The notes: a model not told the origin generated them from the letters alone. A DNA stretch of 64,000 nucleotides from Thozetella sp. PMI_491 (GCA_021432635.1 MU270060.1:248001-312000); one strand, 5' to 3'. Shown: positions 45,706 to 58,108, numbered from the stretch's first letter. Translations and numbers: made by a program.

Positions 45706-46549
45706 GCTGTGGAGAACGTTGAGATCACTGTGGACCTGCAACTGGGGCTACAAAGTCAGCATAAGGTAACTACAGCTCACACAACCCGTTTAGAGATGAA
45801 CCCTTATCTTCTCGCCGGCTAGCTCTCTTGACCACACCACCTTTCGACGACGGGTGAATTTGACGGTAATGTTACATTTGAATTCGAAACTTGCAAACTG
45901 TGCGGATATCTCAAATCTACCATATGTCTACGTAAAGGAAATGACGCCGTGTTGCCAAGATAAGTATGTAGATAAAAATGCGAAGTATCACCGTCGTTCC
46001 TACATTGCTTCCATTTAAGACTAGTAGATGCGCATGATGCTGGAAATAGTACCGGCCTCTTTTGTAAATTTACAGCATGCCTCTTGATTGTCCGTGATAT
46101 GCCACCAGTGACGTTCGCCATTTATCCGACCCTCCTCCTCTCAGAAAGAATTTTCTCAAAAGAGCTCTCGAGGGGCAAGGGTGCACTCAATCTCGTCACA
46201 TGATTCGAATACGACCGTACTCTCCGTTGGTCGGAAGACCAGTGTTTGTGCTCGATAGCTGTATGGAGGCTAGGTAATACGTGTGTACCCGCAAGCTAAC
46301 CAATTGGCTGTTCGCATAGTGGTGCGAGCAAGTTGGATGAGGGAGTTTGCGCTAGTTACTATTACTGGACCAACCAATACTATGCCTGTATTTAATATGG
46401 AAGATCTCCAAGTTATACAGCGAAAAAGCCACGCTTTTTGTATTGTGGCCAGAACTCATTACATCTTTATTTAGTCGCACTGTCCCCGAATTGCATCTAC
46501 AGCATCCCGGACAGACGCTTGGTAAGAGAATGCCCGGGCCATTGCAACA
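45706..46549. other. Intergenic, no gene recognised
   Basis: About 0.85 kb between the transporter relic and the small membrane protein. Short frames on both strands have no support. Confidence 0.4.
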
Positions 46550-47434
46550 ATGATCAGACGATTTGCATCGGAGCGACTTTTCTTGCTAGTCCTTGAGCTT
46601 ATCATTGTCGTCCCGACGCTTGCAGTATTTATACTGCTATGGAGCTACGACACGAGGACGAAGCTGTGGGTAATCGGTGCCGAGAATGGGTGGAACTCAA
46701 ACCCAAAACTTCGAATATACTATTATGCGAATCACCAAGAGCCGCCTGCTGTTCCTTTGGTCTGGAGCCAAACGTAAGAGTCCACGCCTTGATGCGCCGT
46801 GCTCTCTACTGTGCAACCGGGCTGACACCTACCAGGCTGGCAGACTCTACCCTCGCAATTGCTATCCTTGGAGGCTTTGTCTGTGCGACTAGGGCGGCAT
46901 TCCTTTTTCTCGGTATCACTGCTACCAAGACCAACGTGCTCTACGATATCTGCCTCTCAGGGCTGTGGACTTATAGCGCAACGGCGCAGACTTCGGGTGA
47001 TATGACTGACACACGACACCTCAGCCCACAGCCATGGTATATGGAGAAGAGCTGCGCGGCAGTAGATGGCGAGGGAAGAAGCTCCTGCCTGCTCGTTAAG
47101 ACAGCATTGTTCTCCACATTCATCTGCATGTGAGAAAACCCACTGCCTACGCTACTTATGCTACATTTCGCTCTAACAAATTTGCACATGTAGCGTCTTT
47201 TACTATCTCCGATCGGCGTTCTCCATCTTGGGCCTGGCATACCAGTGTGGAGAACAAAACGTAGTGGACCGCATCGGCGATTGGATTGTTGGCCCCAGGA
47301 TCGACCTATTGACTGAACGTCTATGGTCTGCCGGGGTTTCCTTCAACGGGCTAAAAGAAGGCGATGATAGTGCCACAGTGCAGGAGCGTCCTAATGAGCC
47401 ACTCTACAACGAAAGCGGATGGGAAATGTATTGA
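46550..47434 (+). CDS. Unknown small membrane protein
   Basis: Three exons: 46550-46773, 46836-47129, 47194-47434; 252 residues. Introns have good donors (GTAAGA, GTGAGA) and consistent phases. At least three hydrophobic segments are visible: LFLLVLELIIVVPTLAVFILLW near the N-terminus, LAIAILGGFVCATRAAFLFLGI in the middle, and TALFSTFICMIVFYYL after a loop with GDMTDTRHLSPQPWYMEKSC. The C-terminus is polar and acidic. I recognise no family. The exon structure and segment pattern make it likely to be real; its role and partners are unknown. Confidence 0.6.
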
Positions 47435-47833
47435 ACATACCCAAGCCGGTGCCAGAGTACCCCGGCGCGCAAAATAAGGGGTTGAGCGTACAACGACGAA
47501 TGAGAGGAGGTATGGCAAGGGGTCCTTGGTAGGCGGAGTTCAGGATGGGTCTGAATACTGATGACATAAGGATACGACGAAAGTCGCTAAGCTATATTCG
47601 AATCTAGGGCGCCTTTAGAGGCGGTCAATTACCATGAAAAATACAGGGGTTGATGTTCCGCCTTGCATTGAGCCTATTGCATGGTTGGGCGCAGTTACTC
47701 TTTGGGCTGAGTGAAGCAGCCACAGCCACGATGGTTGATCAATAAAAGAACCCGCGCAGGATATAATTCCGAGTCTTTCTCAGAAATAGAGACGAAACAC
47801 ACGCATATATACTCCTCTACCTCAGGACGACGC
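47435..47833. other. Intergenic, HET gene promoter side
   Basis: About 400 bp. The downstream HET frame is open back to 47711, but begins there with GTG, so this part is taken as leader. Confidence 0.4.
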
Positions 47834-49717
47834 ATGGCTTCAGTGACGAAAAACTACAGCGATGTCAAACGGCAAGGGACGAAACACGCCGGGGGCACCG
47901 ACGGCGCCGCTCTAGACGCTTTCTACACCCCGCAAAACGCAGACTTTTACTCCCGCGGACTGTACACACCACTCGAACCTCCCAAAAACCAGATCCGCTT
48001 GCTCCAAATTTTCCCGGAAAGCGAAGATGGGATCCTGCGCTGCGAACTTAGGCCGCCGTGCTCCTTGGGGGATACGACGCAACCTTTCGTTCGGTATTCA
48101 GCCCTCTCGTATGCGGCGGGGGACCCAAACAAGACTACCACGATCCTAGTGAACGGTGTGCCATTTAACGCGTTTGCCAATCTCGCACGGGCACTGGAGG
48201 AAGCTCGGTCATATCTGCTTGAATACGACAGAGATCTTTCCGAAGACTACATCTGGGCAGATCAGATCTGCATCAACCAAAGCGACCCTCAAGAGCGATC
48301 TCAGCAGGTCGCCTTCATGGACCGAATTTATAGCACTTGCGACGCAGTGCTTGTATGCCTTCCCGCAGCAAACCAAACTTGTCGAGGCATCGAGTTGGCC
48401 TGCTTTTTGGGCTCTGAGGCGCTGAACTGTCACCTCCATGGCTCCAAAGAGGTTGCCAGACACCATCCCTGGCTAAGCAAGATGGCCCAACGGGGGCTTG
48501 AAGATTACATAGACACCTGGAAATCTATGCTGGATCTTTTCCAGAGTGATTGGTGGTCAAGAGCCTGGATATGCCAGGAATTCATCCTCGCACCTCGGGG
48601 CTTCTTCATGGGAGGTGGTCACGCTATACCATGGCAGTTACTCTTTTCCGTCATCGAATCTTTGTTTGTGCCCAAGCAGACAGAGAACGCGGTCTACTAC
48701 CTTGTTAAAGACCTGCGACCACAGAGTGCGCGAAGAACTCGAGAGTTCTTGGACCTTGTGCGCTCCAAGCTGCGCCAATTGACTACTGAGCATTACAGGC
48801 TCGTAGGCAATGAGAAATACCGGCTCGTGTTGGACGCATTAACCCAAGGTCTCGATCCCTCGCCCCTCATCCCACGTTATCTAGCAGGCAACAGAAGTAG
48901 CGAGCAGATCTTGCAGCTTATGGGCATGAAAGCAGGGAAGCAAATATTTACCTTGCCGGAACTACTCTATTACGGAAGGCAATGCCGAACTTCCGACCCG
49001 AGGGACAAAGTCTTCGCATTTCTCGGCCTTGCGGACTTCCGCCACACGATCCAGCCGGATTACACCAGCACACAAAATGAAGTCCTCGTGGATGTGGCTG
49101 CAAGAATGTTCGAACGCAGTCCTAGTACGGTCTTGCTGAATGCTCTAAGCAACAAGCGCCCATCTACCTCAAGATTGGACGGACTTCCCTCATGGGTCCC
49201 TACCTGGCTCGAAGAGCGCGAAGAGCGAGAGCACTCAGCAGAGCCGTTGGTTCCTTACACAGTCAAAGGGCCTACGCCCGAGTCCAGATTCACCTACAAA
49301 CGCACCGATTTCCACGGCCAAAGATACCACGTCTTGCGGTTATGGGGTTTTCGAATCGGAACCGTCAACGATGATGGCACGTTAAACTCGCTCTTCTCCA
49401 AGAACCAGCCAATTCAGCCGCGAAACCTCGGCGTCCGCGAGAAGGACGAGCTCTGGACGATCTGGATTGCGCCAGATGTAGCCCAGGACTTCATTGTGAG
49501 GAGATCGGATAGATACTACCGCTTGATAAGTGACGTGTTTTGGAGGCCCCCTGGCTCGCTCCTCGGCGACGTTAATTCTGGGGTGGTGGAAATACGACAA
49601 ATCGGTACGGGTCCCACAAACAAGTATGTCTACACGCACCGGCATCCCCGCTTTAGTTTGTCTATGAAGACTAGAGCATGCGAGTGTCTTCAAATGGAGG
49701 CTATAGAGCTAGCATAA
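47834..49717 (+). CDS. HET-domain (heterokaryon incompatibility) protein
   Basis: Single exon, 627 residues from MASVTKNYSDVKRQ. The HET domain occupies roughly residues 85-250. Its three signatures are visible: YSALSYAAGDP (usually YVALSYVWG), EDYIWADQICINQ, and MDRIYSTCDAVLVCLP followed by WWSRAWICQEF. A C-terminal region with DPRDKVFAFLGLADF is also common in this family. HET proteins trigger or modulate cell death after non-self fusion in several ascomycetes; many copies have no tested role. The Trp of the first motif is replaced by Ala. It lies at the left of a group of non-self-recognition-like genes. Confidence 0.92.
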   Translation: MASVTKNYSDVKRQGTKHAGGTDGAALDAFYTPQNADFYSRGLYTPLEPPKNQIRLLQIFPESEDGILRCELRPPCSLGDTTQPFVRYSALSYAAGDPNKTTTILVNGVPFNAFANLARALEEARSYLLEYDRDLSEDYIWADQICINQSDPQERSQQVAFMDRIYSTCDAVLVCLPAANQTCRGIELACFLGSEALNCHLHGSKEVARHHPWLSKMAQRGLEDYIDTWKSMLDLFQSDWWSRAWICQEFILAPRGFFMGGGHAIPWQLLFSVIESLFVPKQTENAVYYLVKDLRPQSARRTREFLDLVRSKLRQLTTEHYRLVGNEKYRLVLDALTQGLDPSPLIPRYLAGNRSSEQILQLMGMKAGKQIFTLPELLYYGRQCRTSDPRDKVFAFLGLADFRHTIQPDYTSTQNEVLVDVAARMFERSPSTVLLNALSNKRPSTSRLDGLPSWVPTWLEEREEREHSAEPLVPYTVKGPTPESRFTYKRTDFHGQRYHVLRLWGFRIGTVNDDGTLNSLFSKNQPIQPRNLGVREKDELWTIWIAPDVAQDFIVRRSDRYYRLISDVFWRPPGSLLGDVNSGVVEIRQIGTGPTNKYVYTHRHPRFSLSMKTRACECLQMEAIELA

Positions 49718-49863
49718 ACGCCGAGGGAGCCTCGCAAGTGAATACTATCTAGAATAAAGTTTAAATAACACATACCCTGCGAATACAAGCCTTGCAATTA
49801 GGTGGCTTCCTGTGACTTTTTGGCTCAGTGCTATTTGGCGGGTAGTTTCCAATTTGGTACCAG

Positions 49864-50718
49864 TTATCTCCCGCAGTTTCGCGTCTGGCATATGGTTATT
49901 TCATGGATGTAACGAATCTTGCCTCCTTCTACCCGGTAAAAGTTCGTGCTGGGGGTTTCAAACGTGCTAGGCTTTGTCTTCTCGAGCCACGGGAAGCCGT
50001 TCAAAATGTCAACCGCTCCGTATTCCTCGTCGATTGTGTAACGACGATTTCCCACTTTGAACTTCTCCGGGAAGACACCCATTTTGCAAGAGTTGGCTGT
50101 CGAGTTCGCGGCCCCAGTATACAGTCCACCCTCAAGTCTCGTACACGGGGTGCCGAACGGCACCGGCAGGGTATTGTCGGTCCAGCTGTCCAGGTAGGCG
50201 TCGGCCGCAGCCTTAAGCACCTCACGAGTGTCCCGCTTATCTTCCGGAATGGGATCCCACTTCTCCTGCTGAGCGTATTGAAGGTGCAGGGTTGCATTGA
50301 ACAACCAATCCCCGTCGTCAGAAACGACAGACTGGATAGATGCGACTTTGTCGCTCACAAGCAGCATACGAGTCACGATGACGTAGGGGTGCTTGTTCGA
50401 GGCTGCATTGAGCTCTATGGCAGTGGCGCACTGGGTCGTATCGTAGATAATGCGGCTCCAGTCGATCGCAACGGGTTCGGAGAAAACACCGCTCTTAAAG
50501 GCGATTGGAGTGTCGTTCTCTGAATAGCTAACATTGCTGAACGTTGGTGGCGGTTGCCCGCTGATCAATGCCTTGATATATTCCGTCGCAGCTCCTTGGA
50601 GTGTGGCCCGTGTGCATGTTGCTGAAGCCCGGGATGCGAGGGCCACGGCGGCTAGAAAAAAAGGATAGATCATGATGACAGCCGCTTTACGTTTGCAAGT
50701 TTGAGATGTCTTGACCAT
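49864..50718 (-). CDS. Secreted protein, DUF8021-like
   Basis: Single exon, 284 residues; the hydrophobic signal (MIYPFFLAAVALASRASA) suggests the true start may be the second Met at 50673. The mature protein starts TCTRATLQGAATEYIKAL and has two internally similar halves (LQGAATEYIKAL... and LKAAADAYLDSW...PFGTPCTRLEGG). It has paired cysteines and several N-glycosylation sequons. This is the pattern I associate with fungal DUF8021 proteins, a family of unknown function. Its 3' end is 146 bp from the end of the HET gene, convergently. Confidence 0.75.
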   Translation of the reverse strand: MVKTSQTCKRKAAVIMIYPFFLAAVALASRASATCTRATLQGAATEYIKALISGQPPPTFSNVSYSENDTPIAFKSGVFSEPVAIDWSRIIYDTTQCATAIELNAASNKHPYVIVTRMLLVSDKVASIQSVVSDDGDWLFNATLHLQYAQQEKWDPIPEDKRDTREVLKAAADAYLDSWTDNTLPVPFGTPCTRLEGGLYTGAANSTANSCKMGVFPEKFKVGNRRYTIDEEYGAVDILNGFPWLEKTKPSTFETPSTNFYRVEGGKIRYIHEITICQTRNCGR

Positions 50719-51530
50719 TGACGGTAGCTAAAACGGCAGGACAATCCGGGTTCTCACGCTTTTTCTATACGTATGGAAGACACGGGCGGGAAAAGGAGGG
50801 GCGAGGGCTTTTTCCTTGGGCCGACTCTTTAGTCTATATGCCGGGATTATCGACTGCGGTACGCGTAGCGCAAGCGAGTATCTTGGTGTTCCGTCAGACT
50901 AATTGCGAAGAGCATTGGAGCGCCTTGGATTTAGCCGCAACCTTCTGGACCTTGGCGCCGAGCCGCTGCAGACCCAGACCCGGAGGGATCTAGGCGACTC
51001 GAAAGCGATGAACATGAACAAGGCCAGACCTACAAAAGTTTTCTACTCTGCTCTGGGGATACGACTATGATGCCTGCCTTCTATGCATCAGAAAACTGAA
51101 CAACTAGGGAAATGATAGTGGAAGATGATCCCAACGCAAACGCCAGCTAATCTACAAACTTCAGACTTTGGGTACGAGGTTGGTGTGAAGGCACATATAT
51201 GTGTAATCCATAGAAATATATCGATTGCTATTTCGGCTACCGTTTTAGCTGATAGTGGACTGCAATTCTCAGCAGGCTCAAACATAAAAATAAAATAAAA
51301 TAAAAAAAAGGATCTCCGTAGTAGGGATGAGGTATCACAACATAGGTATACCGCGAGTAAGAGAAAACACATGTATGAATCCTCCTTGATTCTTATAACT
51401 CTACTTGTGAATCTAAATGAAATATGGCCGTACCGCTCTCAATCTCATTTACTTATGAGGCATTGACTCACTCTCGGCCATGAACCCCCCGTGAACACAA
51501 CTGCGACATCGCACCGCCGAATATTCGCTG
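50719..51530. other. Intergenic, no gene recognised
   Basis: About 0.8 kb, with a TAAAA-type simple repeat at about 51285-51308. It contains the promoter of the secreted-protein gene and the 3' side of the ankyrin gene. Confidence 0.4.
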
Positions 51531-53865
51531 TTAAGGTCCCTCGGCGCAGTCGAAAAACATCTCGTCATCAGAGAGCCCGCAATCCTGCACATCCACTGAG
51601 GGTGATGCTGTCAGCTGATCCCCACAATAGCTGCGCTCCATCGAATCAAGCAGTTTGTAAAAAGCCTCTCGGATATCCGGAGCACAATTCTGTCTCTTCT
51701 CCATAACCTGCAGTGGCGTCAGGCCTGCGTTGTCTTTTGCAGTGATGTCGACGTCTGCGAGGTGCATTTGCGCCAGTGCTTGGATAACCTCAACCTGCCC
51801 ATAGGTTGCCAGCATGTGAAATGGGGTACCCCCGTATTTGTTCGCCCCTCGGTAATCGACGCCGCGTTGGATGAGAAGACGCACGAAGGCAGGTTTATTC
51901 CAGACAATGGCGTCCACTACCAGCGAATCTCCATCATTATCTCGGGTATTTATATTGGCGACGTGATCTAAGACATACGCTAGGGATGCAACACAGCCCG
52001 AGAGAATGCATGGAGAAGCGGCTGCGGTCCCGTGCCTGTCAACACAATTTATATCTGCTCCGTGGCGCACGAGGTAGCTTATCAACGCTACTGAATCCGC
52101 ACGCTTAGCTGCGATAAACAACGGAGCTTCGCCGTCGAGTCCTTTGGCATTTATAAACGCGCCTGCCTCCACTAGTGCCCTGACTGTGTCGTAGTCTCCG
52201 GATTGACAAGCCAGGTGCAATGGGCTCTTGCCGATTTTATCCTTGGCGTCTACATCCATGCCGGCTCGCACAAGCCGCCGAGTTACATCAGCTTCTCCCT
52301 TCAAAGCCGCGAGATGGAGAGCGATCTAGCCCGAGTAATTTACGTGATTAAGCGTGGATGCTGTACGCGGTGTGCTGAGTAGTTGATCTAGGTTACCAGG
52401 CATTAAGCCCAGGATAACTCGTTGCAATTCGGAGTAATCTTCTTCTAGCAGGTCCCCGAAATCGAACAATTCGGCATAATCAGTAGCATATGGTTCTGTT
52501 CCGTTAAGAAAGATTCTGAAGGCGGCTCGGATTGGTGCTTCTACTATCCCATGCTGCTGGAACGGATCGGAACCTGCTCGCAGCAGAATCCTGGCAGAAT
52601 CAATATATCCGTATGCGATAGCAAACCCAAGAGGAGTGTATAAAAAGCCAGACAAAATATCGTAAATCGAACCCTTCTTGTTCTTCAGGGCTACTTTGAG
52701 GCCTTCGACACTTTCGCTGCGGACGGAGCCGAAAATGCTGTCTGAGACGGATAGGTACTCCGGACTAACGACCCTGACGATGCGCAGGAGCATTTCGGGA
52801 CTTCCAGTTATGTCGTTATAGATAAGAAATATCACCTTGTTGAGAAGCCAGGGTGGTAATATGTAGCTGAGGCAAACTCGCTGGTGACCGGACCGGCCGC
52901 TCTTGCAGTATTGCCTGTCGCATGCACTCCCTCGCAGGTTGAAGCCGGTGAAGGATAGGTTGACCGTCCCGGCGACAGATTTCAGGGCGCTCAAGGTCCA
53001 AGAACCATACCCGCGTGGAGAGTGGCACCGACAGCCACAGTCCGAATCGCAGCGAAAAGAAGTCTGCACGCATTTGGTCGTTCCGTGGATGAACGGAGTC
53101 CAAGGGCTAATGGGGGTATGTGCCGGTACCGGGGCGACTCTTTTCACAATGTCCATAACAATTTGCTCCAAGCGCTGATCAATGTGGGTGGTGAGCGTCT
53201 GCTCGATGCGATTGGTGAGGCTTTCATGGAAGGGACTAAATGGGTCCCCTCCACGGGCGAGTTGCGTTTCGTGCAGGTGGCCAACAGAGGAGTGTATGTC
53301 GGCCGACATTGACCTGTAAGTGATAATTAGGGCACAGCTTGGTCTATACTAAATGTTTAAAGACATCTTTCATCGGATAAGTAGGCAGGCAGGTAGGTTC
53401 TCACGTATTCAAAGATAACAGAAGGCCGCAAATGTGGAGCATTATATCCTTTAGTTGCTTCTGAATGGCTGTGACTCGAGCCCTTTTCTTCAGCCATGTG
53501 AACTTTTTCAGCTTGACATCGCCACCAGGTGTTCGAAGTCCTTTGGTGACCATTTCCGAGATAGAAGGTACGACTTCTTGAACTTGGTCGATGATCGTAT
53601 CGACCTCGCGGAGGGTCGCCTCGCCGTGTCTCAGCAGAACGCTGATCTGTTCATACTGCGTCCGGGGTTCTGTCACCGTGTCTGTTGTGCTCGCTTCGAT
53701 AACTGTAGCAACTTCGACGAAGAAGTTCTCCGCACGCATGACACTATCTCGAAGCGCAAAGATTTCTCTTGGCGCGTCTTGCCATCTTTTGGTCAGTTCC
53801 CACAACTTAGAACTAACCTTTGCAGTTACCCCACCGACTCCGAGGGCGAGGCCGACGAATTCCAT
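51531..53865 (-). pseudogene. Ankyrin-repeat protein gene with one in-frame TAG
   Basis: Two exons: 53405-53865 and 51531-53313, joined by a good intron (GTGAGA...TTACAG). Exon 1 encodes an N-terminal helical domain (MEFVGLALGVGGVTAKVSSKLWELTKRW) of the type that heads many fungal NLR-like and ankyrin proteins. Exon 2 has a Cys-rich middle, then at least five ankyrin repeats (for example GKSPLHLACQSGDYDTVRALVEAGA and DGEAPLFIAAKRADSVALISYLVRHGADIN). A single TAG at 52326-52328 (codon about 483 of 747) falls at the start of the repeats, with the frame and motif intact on both sides (NYSG-stop-IALHLAALKGE). A recent nonsense mutation is the simplest reading; readthrough or sequencing error is possible. 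Confidence 0.8.
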
Positions 53866-54506
53866 GATGAAGGGGGTGAGCGAACACTGTGTATGTTAAT
53901 CAGCATGGGGACGAAGCTGAGTCAAGAGCCGCAGCAGAAGACGAGATAAGAATTGTCCTGGCAATTCAGTCGCGCTTATTATAACCACGAGGCCTCCGTC
54001 AGCACATCTTCGGGAAAACCCATTGACATGCATGTGCCACTCTTATTGGTCGCTTTAGTATCTCAGCTGAAGCATGAGTTAATTAATTGCAGCATAAAAG
54101 CACGCAAGAGAGTGCTGCGTGTTGTCGGCTGGCTCCCGCAAGCGCTTGGCCACTGAAGTGAACCGCTGTAAGGCTCTGATACTGGCACACTATACAGGAC
54201 TCGCTTGTGTGCATATAGCATAAATACATTAGAAGCGACCAGATAGGCTGCTTTACGAACTGCAGTGTCTATAAAATTCCTTGGCGCTGAACCCCTCAAC
54301 ATTGCCCAGGTCCTGTTCTCGAAGACACGTAATGCATGTGTAGCATACATACCTAGGTAGTATTTTGCCCCGAACTTCTTTGGCCTACAACGCCGGTTGG
54401 CCATTATAAACAGGGTAGTTACATATAGAAACAAAGACAGTCAAAGTTAAGCAACCCGACGTCAAAACGTCGATTCCATCCCTTCTCCTAGGTAGCAAAT
54501 GGAATG
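53866..54506. other. Intergenic, no gene recognised
   Basis: About 640 bp between the ankyrin gene start and the 3' end of the kinase gene. A 123-codon minus frame at 54063-54434 overlaps the expected promoter and has no recognisable domain. Confidence 0.4.
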
Positions 54507-57500
54507 CTATACCATATCTCCTGGTACCCCTTGGCCTATATTCCGTACTATGTACGCACATCGACGGCTTGCATCACCAAGCACCATGATCAGAATGCAC
54601 CTTTCGTCGCTCGATCCAGACCCAGGATTATAGAGATGTAGCACAAAATCATCCCTGGGTTGCAAGCCGTCGAGCTTTTGGGCTTCGCTAATTTTGAGCT
54701 GCTGCGTTTCTCCGTCAACGCTAAGCGAGAGGAGCAGGATCTCATTGCTTCCCGACTTGGTACCCAGGGCAAACCATCGTCCAGTGTCCCATTCTGAGCT
54801 TCCTCGGTCCGATACCATATTTGTTATCCGATATTGTCCAGTGCACAGTTGAACGTCAGAGTCTGATTCATCGGCTGGGCTCTGGGTAGATTGCGGAAAT
54901 GTCTGGATGAGCACTCGATTCTGGCGGATCACAACCGCACAGGCATTTCCGTGGCGAAGTGGAACAAAGGTTGAAAACAGTGCAGCAGGGTTGCTGAGGT
55001 CCAGATCCTAGGCCGGATTTAATACAAGTTTGACCACACGAACACATATGTATCAGCTTAACTCACATGCGGCTTAAAGCTTAAAATCTGTAGGCTGCCG
55101 GTGCTAAGCCGAACCGAAACGATCAGCACTTGATGTTCCACGGTCTCAGCCGTCAGCTCAGGCTGAAGCACAAGACACAGTTGATGATTGCCGGCAAATT
55201 CCAAACGCGTAACATCACATGCTGGCCCCTTTAGCTTTATTAGCTTCCACATAGGGTGAATTTTCCTGGCTTGTCGTAAATATTCAACCTCATACTCGTG
55301 GTTAGTTTAAGCTGGGAGGATCCTCACTTATTCTTGTCCTGAGCGAAGCCCTTCAGATCGGACATTTCAGCGTAGAATAATGATCCGGCTCCTTTCGGAT
55401 CTTTTCTGTCACGCACTATACATGCTAGGGTCTCCCCGTTCGGGGAGAGTTTCAACTTGTGGATTTCACCAAGGCTCGGTAGTTCAAGGATCAAGTGCCA
55501 ACTACTAACAGTGCAGAAGCCATTCGGTAAGGTTCGAATGTTGTAGATGTAACACTAAATGGTTCACTAGGCGTTAGCTAGCCTTAGATAATTTTACTAA
55601 ACAGAACGAACCTACCTGGAACGCTAGACCAGTAGTTGACACTACTAAATTTGATTCCGTCAATGCAAGGCTGTTGAAAATGCAGTTATCGTTGTCGTCC
55701 AACGGGACGTCATGGCGGATCATGCGGTTAAAGATTCCATTCTCAGCCAAAGACACAGAATTAAAGACGGTTATCTTTCGGTCACTCCAGTAGGCAACGT
55801 ATGTACCCATCGGCGATGCTTCGCATCCTTTGACATCGTTCAACCGAAGTTGATTCCAGGGCGACAGTTGCTCGAGCGCGAAGCTAGGCCTCCTATGGAT
55901 TGTATGTTAGCTCTCCACCAATCGCGGTTGCCGTGCAAAACTGAAGGCGGTGCCTCTCTAACCTGCGATCCTGCTGACTGCTGTCATTACTCGCACCGGA
56001 TATATCCTGTAGAATTTCCCATGTTTCGCTGAGAGCCTTTTTCACACGTTTAGCGATGTCTCTGGAATTCTTGTCGACTCTTAGGACTTGGTTCTCAAGA
56101 TATCGCAGCATGTGTTTCGTTGCATTGTGCTCTGCAGGGCCTCGCTCTTCCGCTCTCTCGATAAGCCAGGTGTGTGACTTTTTAACGTTTGGGTTTCCGC
56201 GAGATTTTCTTGCTCGTCGGTCATAGAAAAAGAACCAATCCTTTCCATTAAATATTCGGGCGTCCTGGTACTGAATCACCCCATCCCTGCCACCATCGAG
56301 GTAGGCAAAGAGGACGCTGATTATGCATCCTAGAGACCAGACATCGCTTTTACTGGACATGTCGCGTTCTTCGATGCACTCGGGTGCTAAATATGTCCCC
56401 GGAGGACGTCCAAACTTCGTGGGCGTTGCCAGCGATAGTCCTTTCTTAGGCCCTGGTTGGATTTTGAGCCAGTTCCGGAAAATCGTCGACCTGGGTCGGT
56501 TGTCATCATTGTCGCTGCCGCTGTCGTTATCGCCGCTGCTATCGTCATTATCGTCACCGGCACTGTCACTCTTTCGCTTTGCTTCCTTGATCTTGGACAT
56601 GCCAAAATCACTAATTTTCCACACGTAACGAACTTCGTCCCCCTCAGGAGTCTGGCCATCGGTTGATCGAGTAAAAACGGGGAAGACAAGGATATTCGCT
56701 GGCTTCAGATCCATATGATAGAGGACTAGCTTTTGGTTACTAGTTCCGACCTTCAATTTTCTATGCAGAAAGTCCAGACCGCTGGCAAGTCCTTCGGCAG
56801 ACTTTATAACTTTCGCCCTAGCCTTAGTCGTGATAGGACGGTAGTGGTGACTTTCCCTTAAATAGGTTCTCAGATCGCACAGCGCTAGCGGCATGAAGAG
56901 GCAATACATGTTTTCGCTGGCGATGTGGATAGTGCCGAATGTTTCCAAAACATTCTCACATTCGGAATCCGACTTCAAAATTTGCAACATGATCTTGTGC
57001 TCATGTTGATGATTGGAGTACGGCTCCCTGTAATAGTCTTTGCGTGCCACCTCATGGACGTTCATTATCGTGTCGCCCTCCCTGGGGTCAATGAATTGAC
57101 CCTTTGCGATTCGGACTTTTGAGACTTTGCCAGACGACCCGGAGCCCTCAGCTATAGGTTCCTCGCTCAAGTACGGTAGTCGTCCGGCGTGAAGATTTGG
57201 CACCGTGACTTCTTCTCTCCTGCGCAAGACAACTGCTGGGACAAAGCACGATTGTGAGCCCATGAACTTGTCTCTTGCGACTAGGTCGCCAAAGATCAAG
57301 TCGAGCTGCCCTCTAGTCGCCGGTAGAAGCCCCACAGGCGCTGCATCTCCATCGCGCAGTGGCTCCCCGGCAACAAGCTTTATAGTGAACGACCGCGCAG
57401 CACTGACAGGACAGCCTGCGAATATTAAGCAGGCCAGAAAGTTCTGCAGACCCCTTTCCTTGATGTTCACAGTGAACACTTGGCTCTGGATCTGGAAGAT

Positions 57501-57731
57501 CGCCTCAGCATCCCAAGTCGCGGTTCCAAGGCTATCAAAGAACTCCCGAAGAGTTTGATCTGTCAGACACTTGCTAAGCGATGCCTGAGTGATGAATCGT
57601 CGCTCTCTATCGTCTTTTCTCTCGAGCTTTCGATAAATCTTCCGGTATACATGCTGGCAGACCCTATCATATCGACTTTCAGGGATATCTGGTAAACTTT
57701 CTCCCAGACTCATCATGTTCAGGCTCGTCAT
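54507..57731 (-). CDS. Ser/Thr protein kinase with C-terminal propeller-like domain
   Basis: Five exons: 55963-57731, 55616-55892, 55328-55554, 55067-55265, 54507-55007; 990 residues. The kinase core spans about residues 190-560: glycine loop GSGSSGKV (196-202), Lys in EVARKDY (about 231), catalytic loop YHMDLKPANILV (HMD 339-341), DFGMSK (375-380), APE (449-451) and DVWSLGCI. HMD in place of HRD makes it a non-RD kinase. An acidic run of Asp/Ser/Asn (about 388-412) is inserted between DFG and APE. The first 190 residues form a separate domain of unknown type. After the kinase, about 370 residues read like beta-propeller blades (SPMGTYVAYWSDRKITVFN, LSPNGETLACIVRD). A signalling role is likely; the target is unknown. 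Confidence 0.87.
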
Positions 57732-58108
57732 ATAACTAATGGTTAATTAAGGAAGGAATACGTGCAGTGACAAAAATTGTGCAGTGATGATGGTTGGGCC
57801 TGGCAGCTCGCTGAAACACGGTCTGGCTTTGGGCGCTGACCAGCTTTCATCTTTATGCGAATCAACGCCCTTAGCGTCTAAGATGCCCCTGGCTGTGGGA
57901 GAGGCTGAACTGTCTTATGTCACGTGAGCTTTTAATCGGCTTGCTTCGCTTGTGGTGCGCGTACCACAGAACTTACGGCTCAGTTGATTAGGAGCAGCTG
58001 ATGCGAATTAAGGGTGCTCTTAAATGCCGCACACGCGGCCGGAAGCAGCGCCAGAGCAAGTCCCATACCCACTCCTCTGCTTCAGGCCTTATTTACGCCA
58101 TCTGCCTG
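57732..58108. other. Intergenic, no gene recognised
   Basis: 377 bp between the kinase start and the 3' end of the CorA-like gene. Nothing seen beyond the presumed kinase promoter. Confidence 0.4.

Noticed and set aside
47711-47833. Upstream extension of the HET gene
   Set aside because: The extension begins with GTG. The ATG at 47834 is the first in-frame Met before recognisable sequence and gives a normal length.
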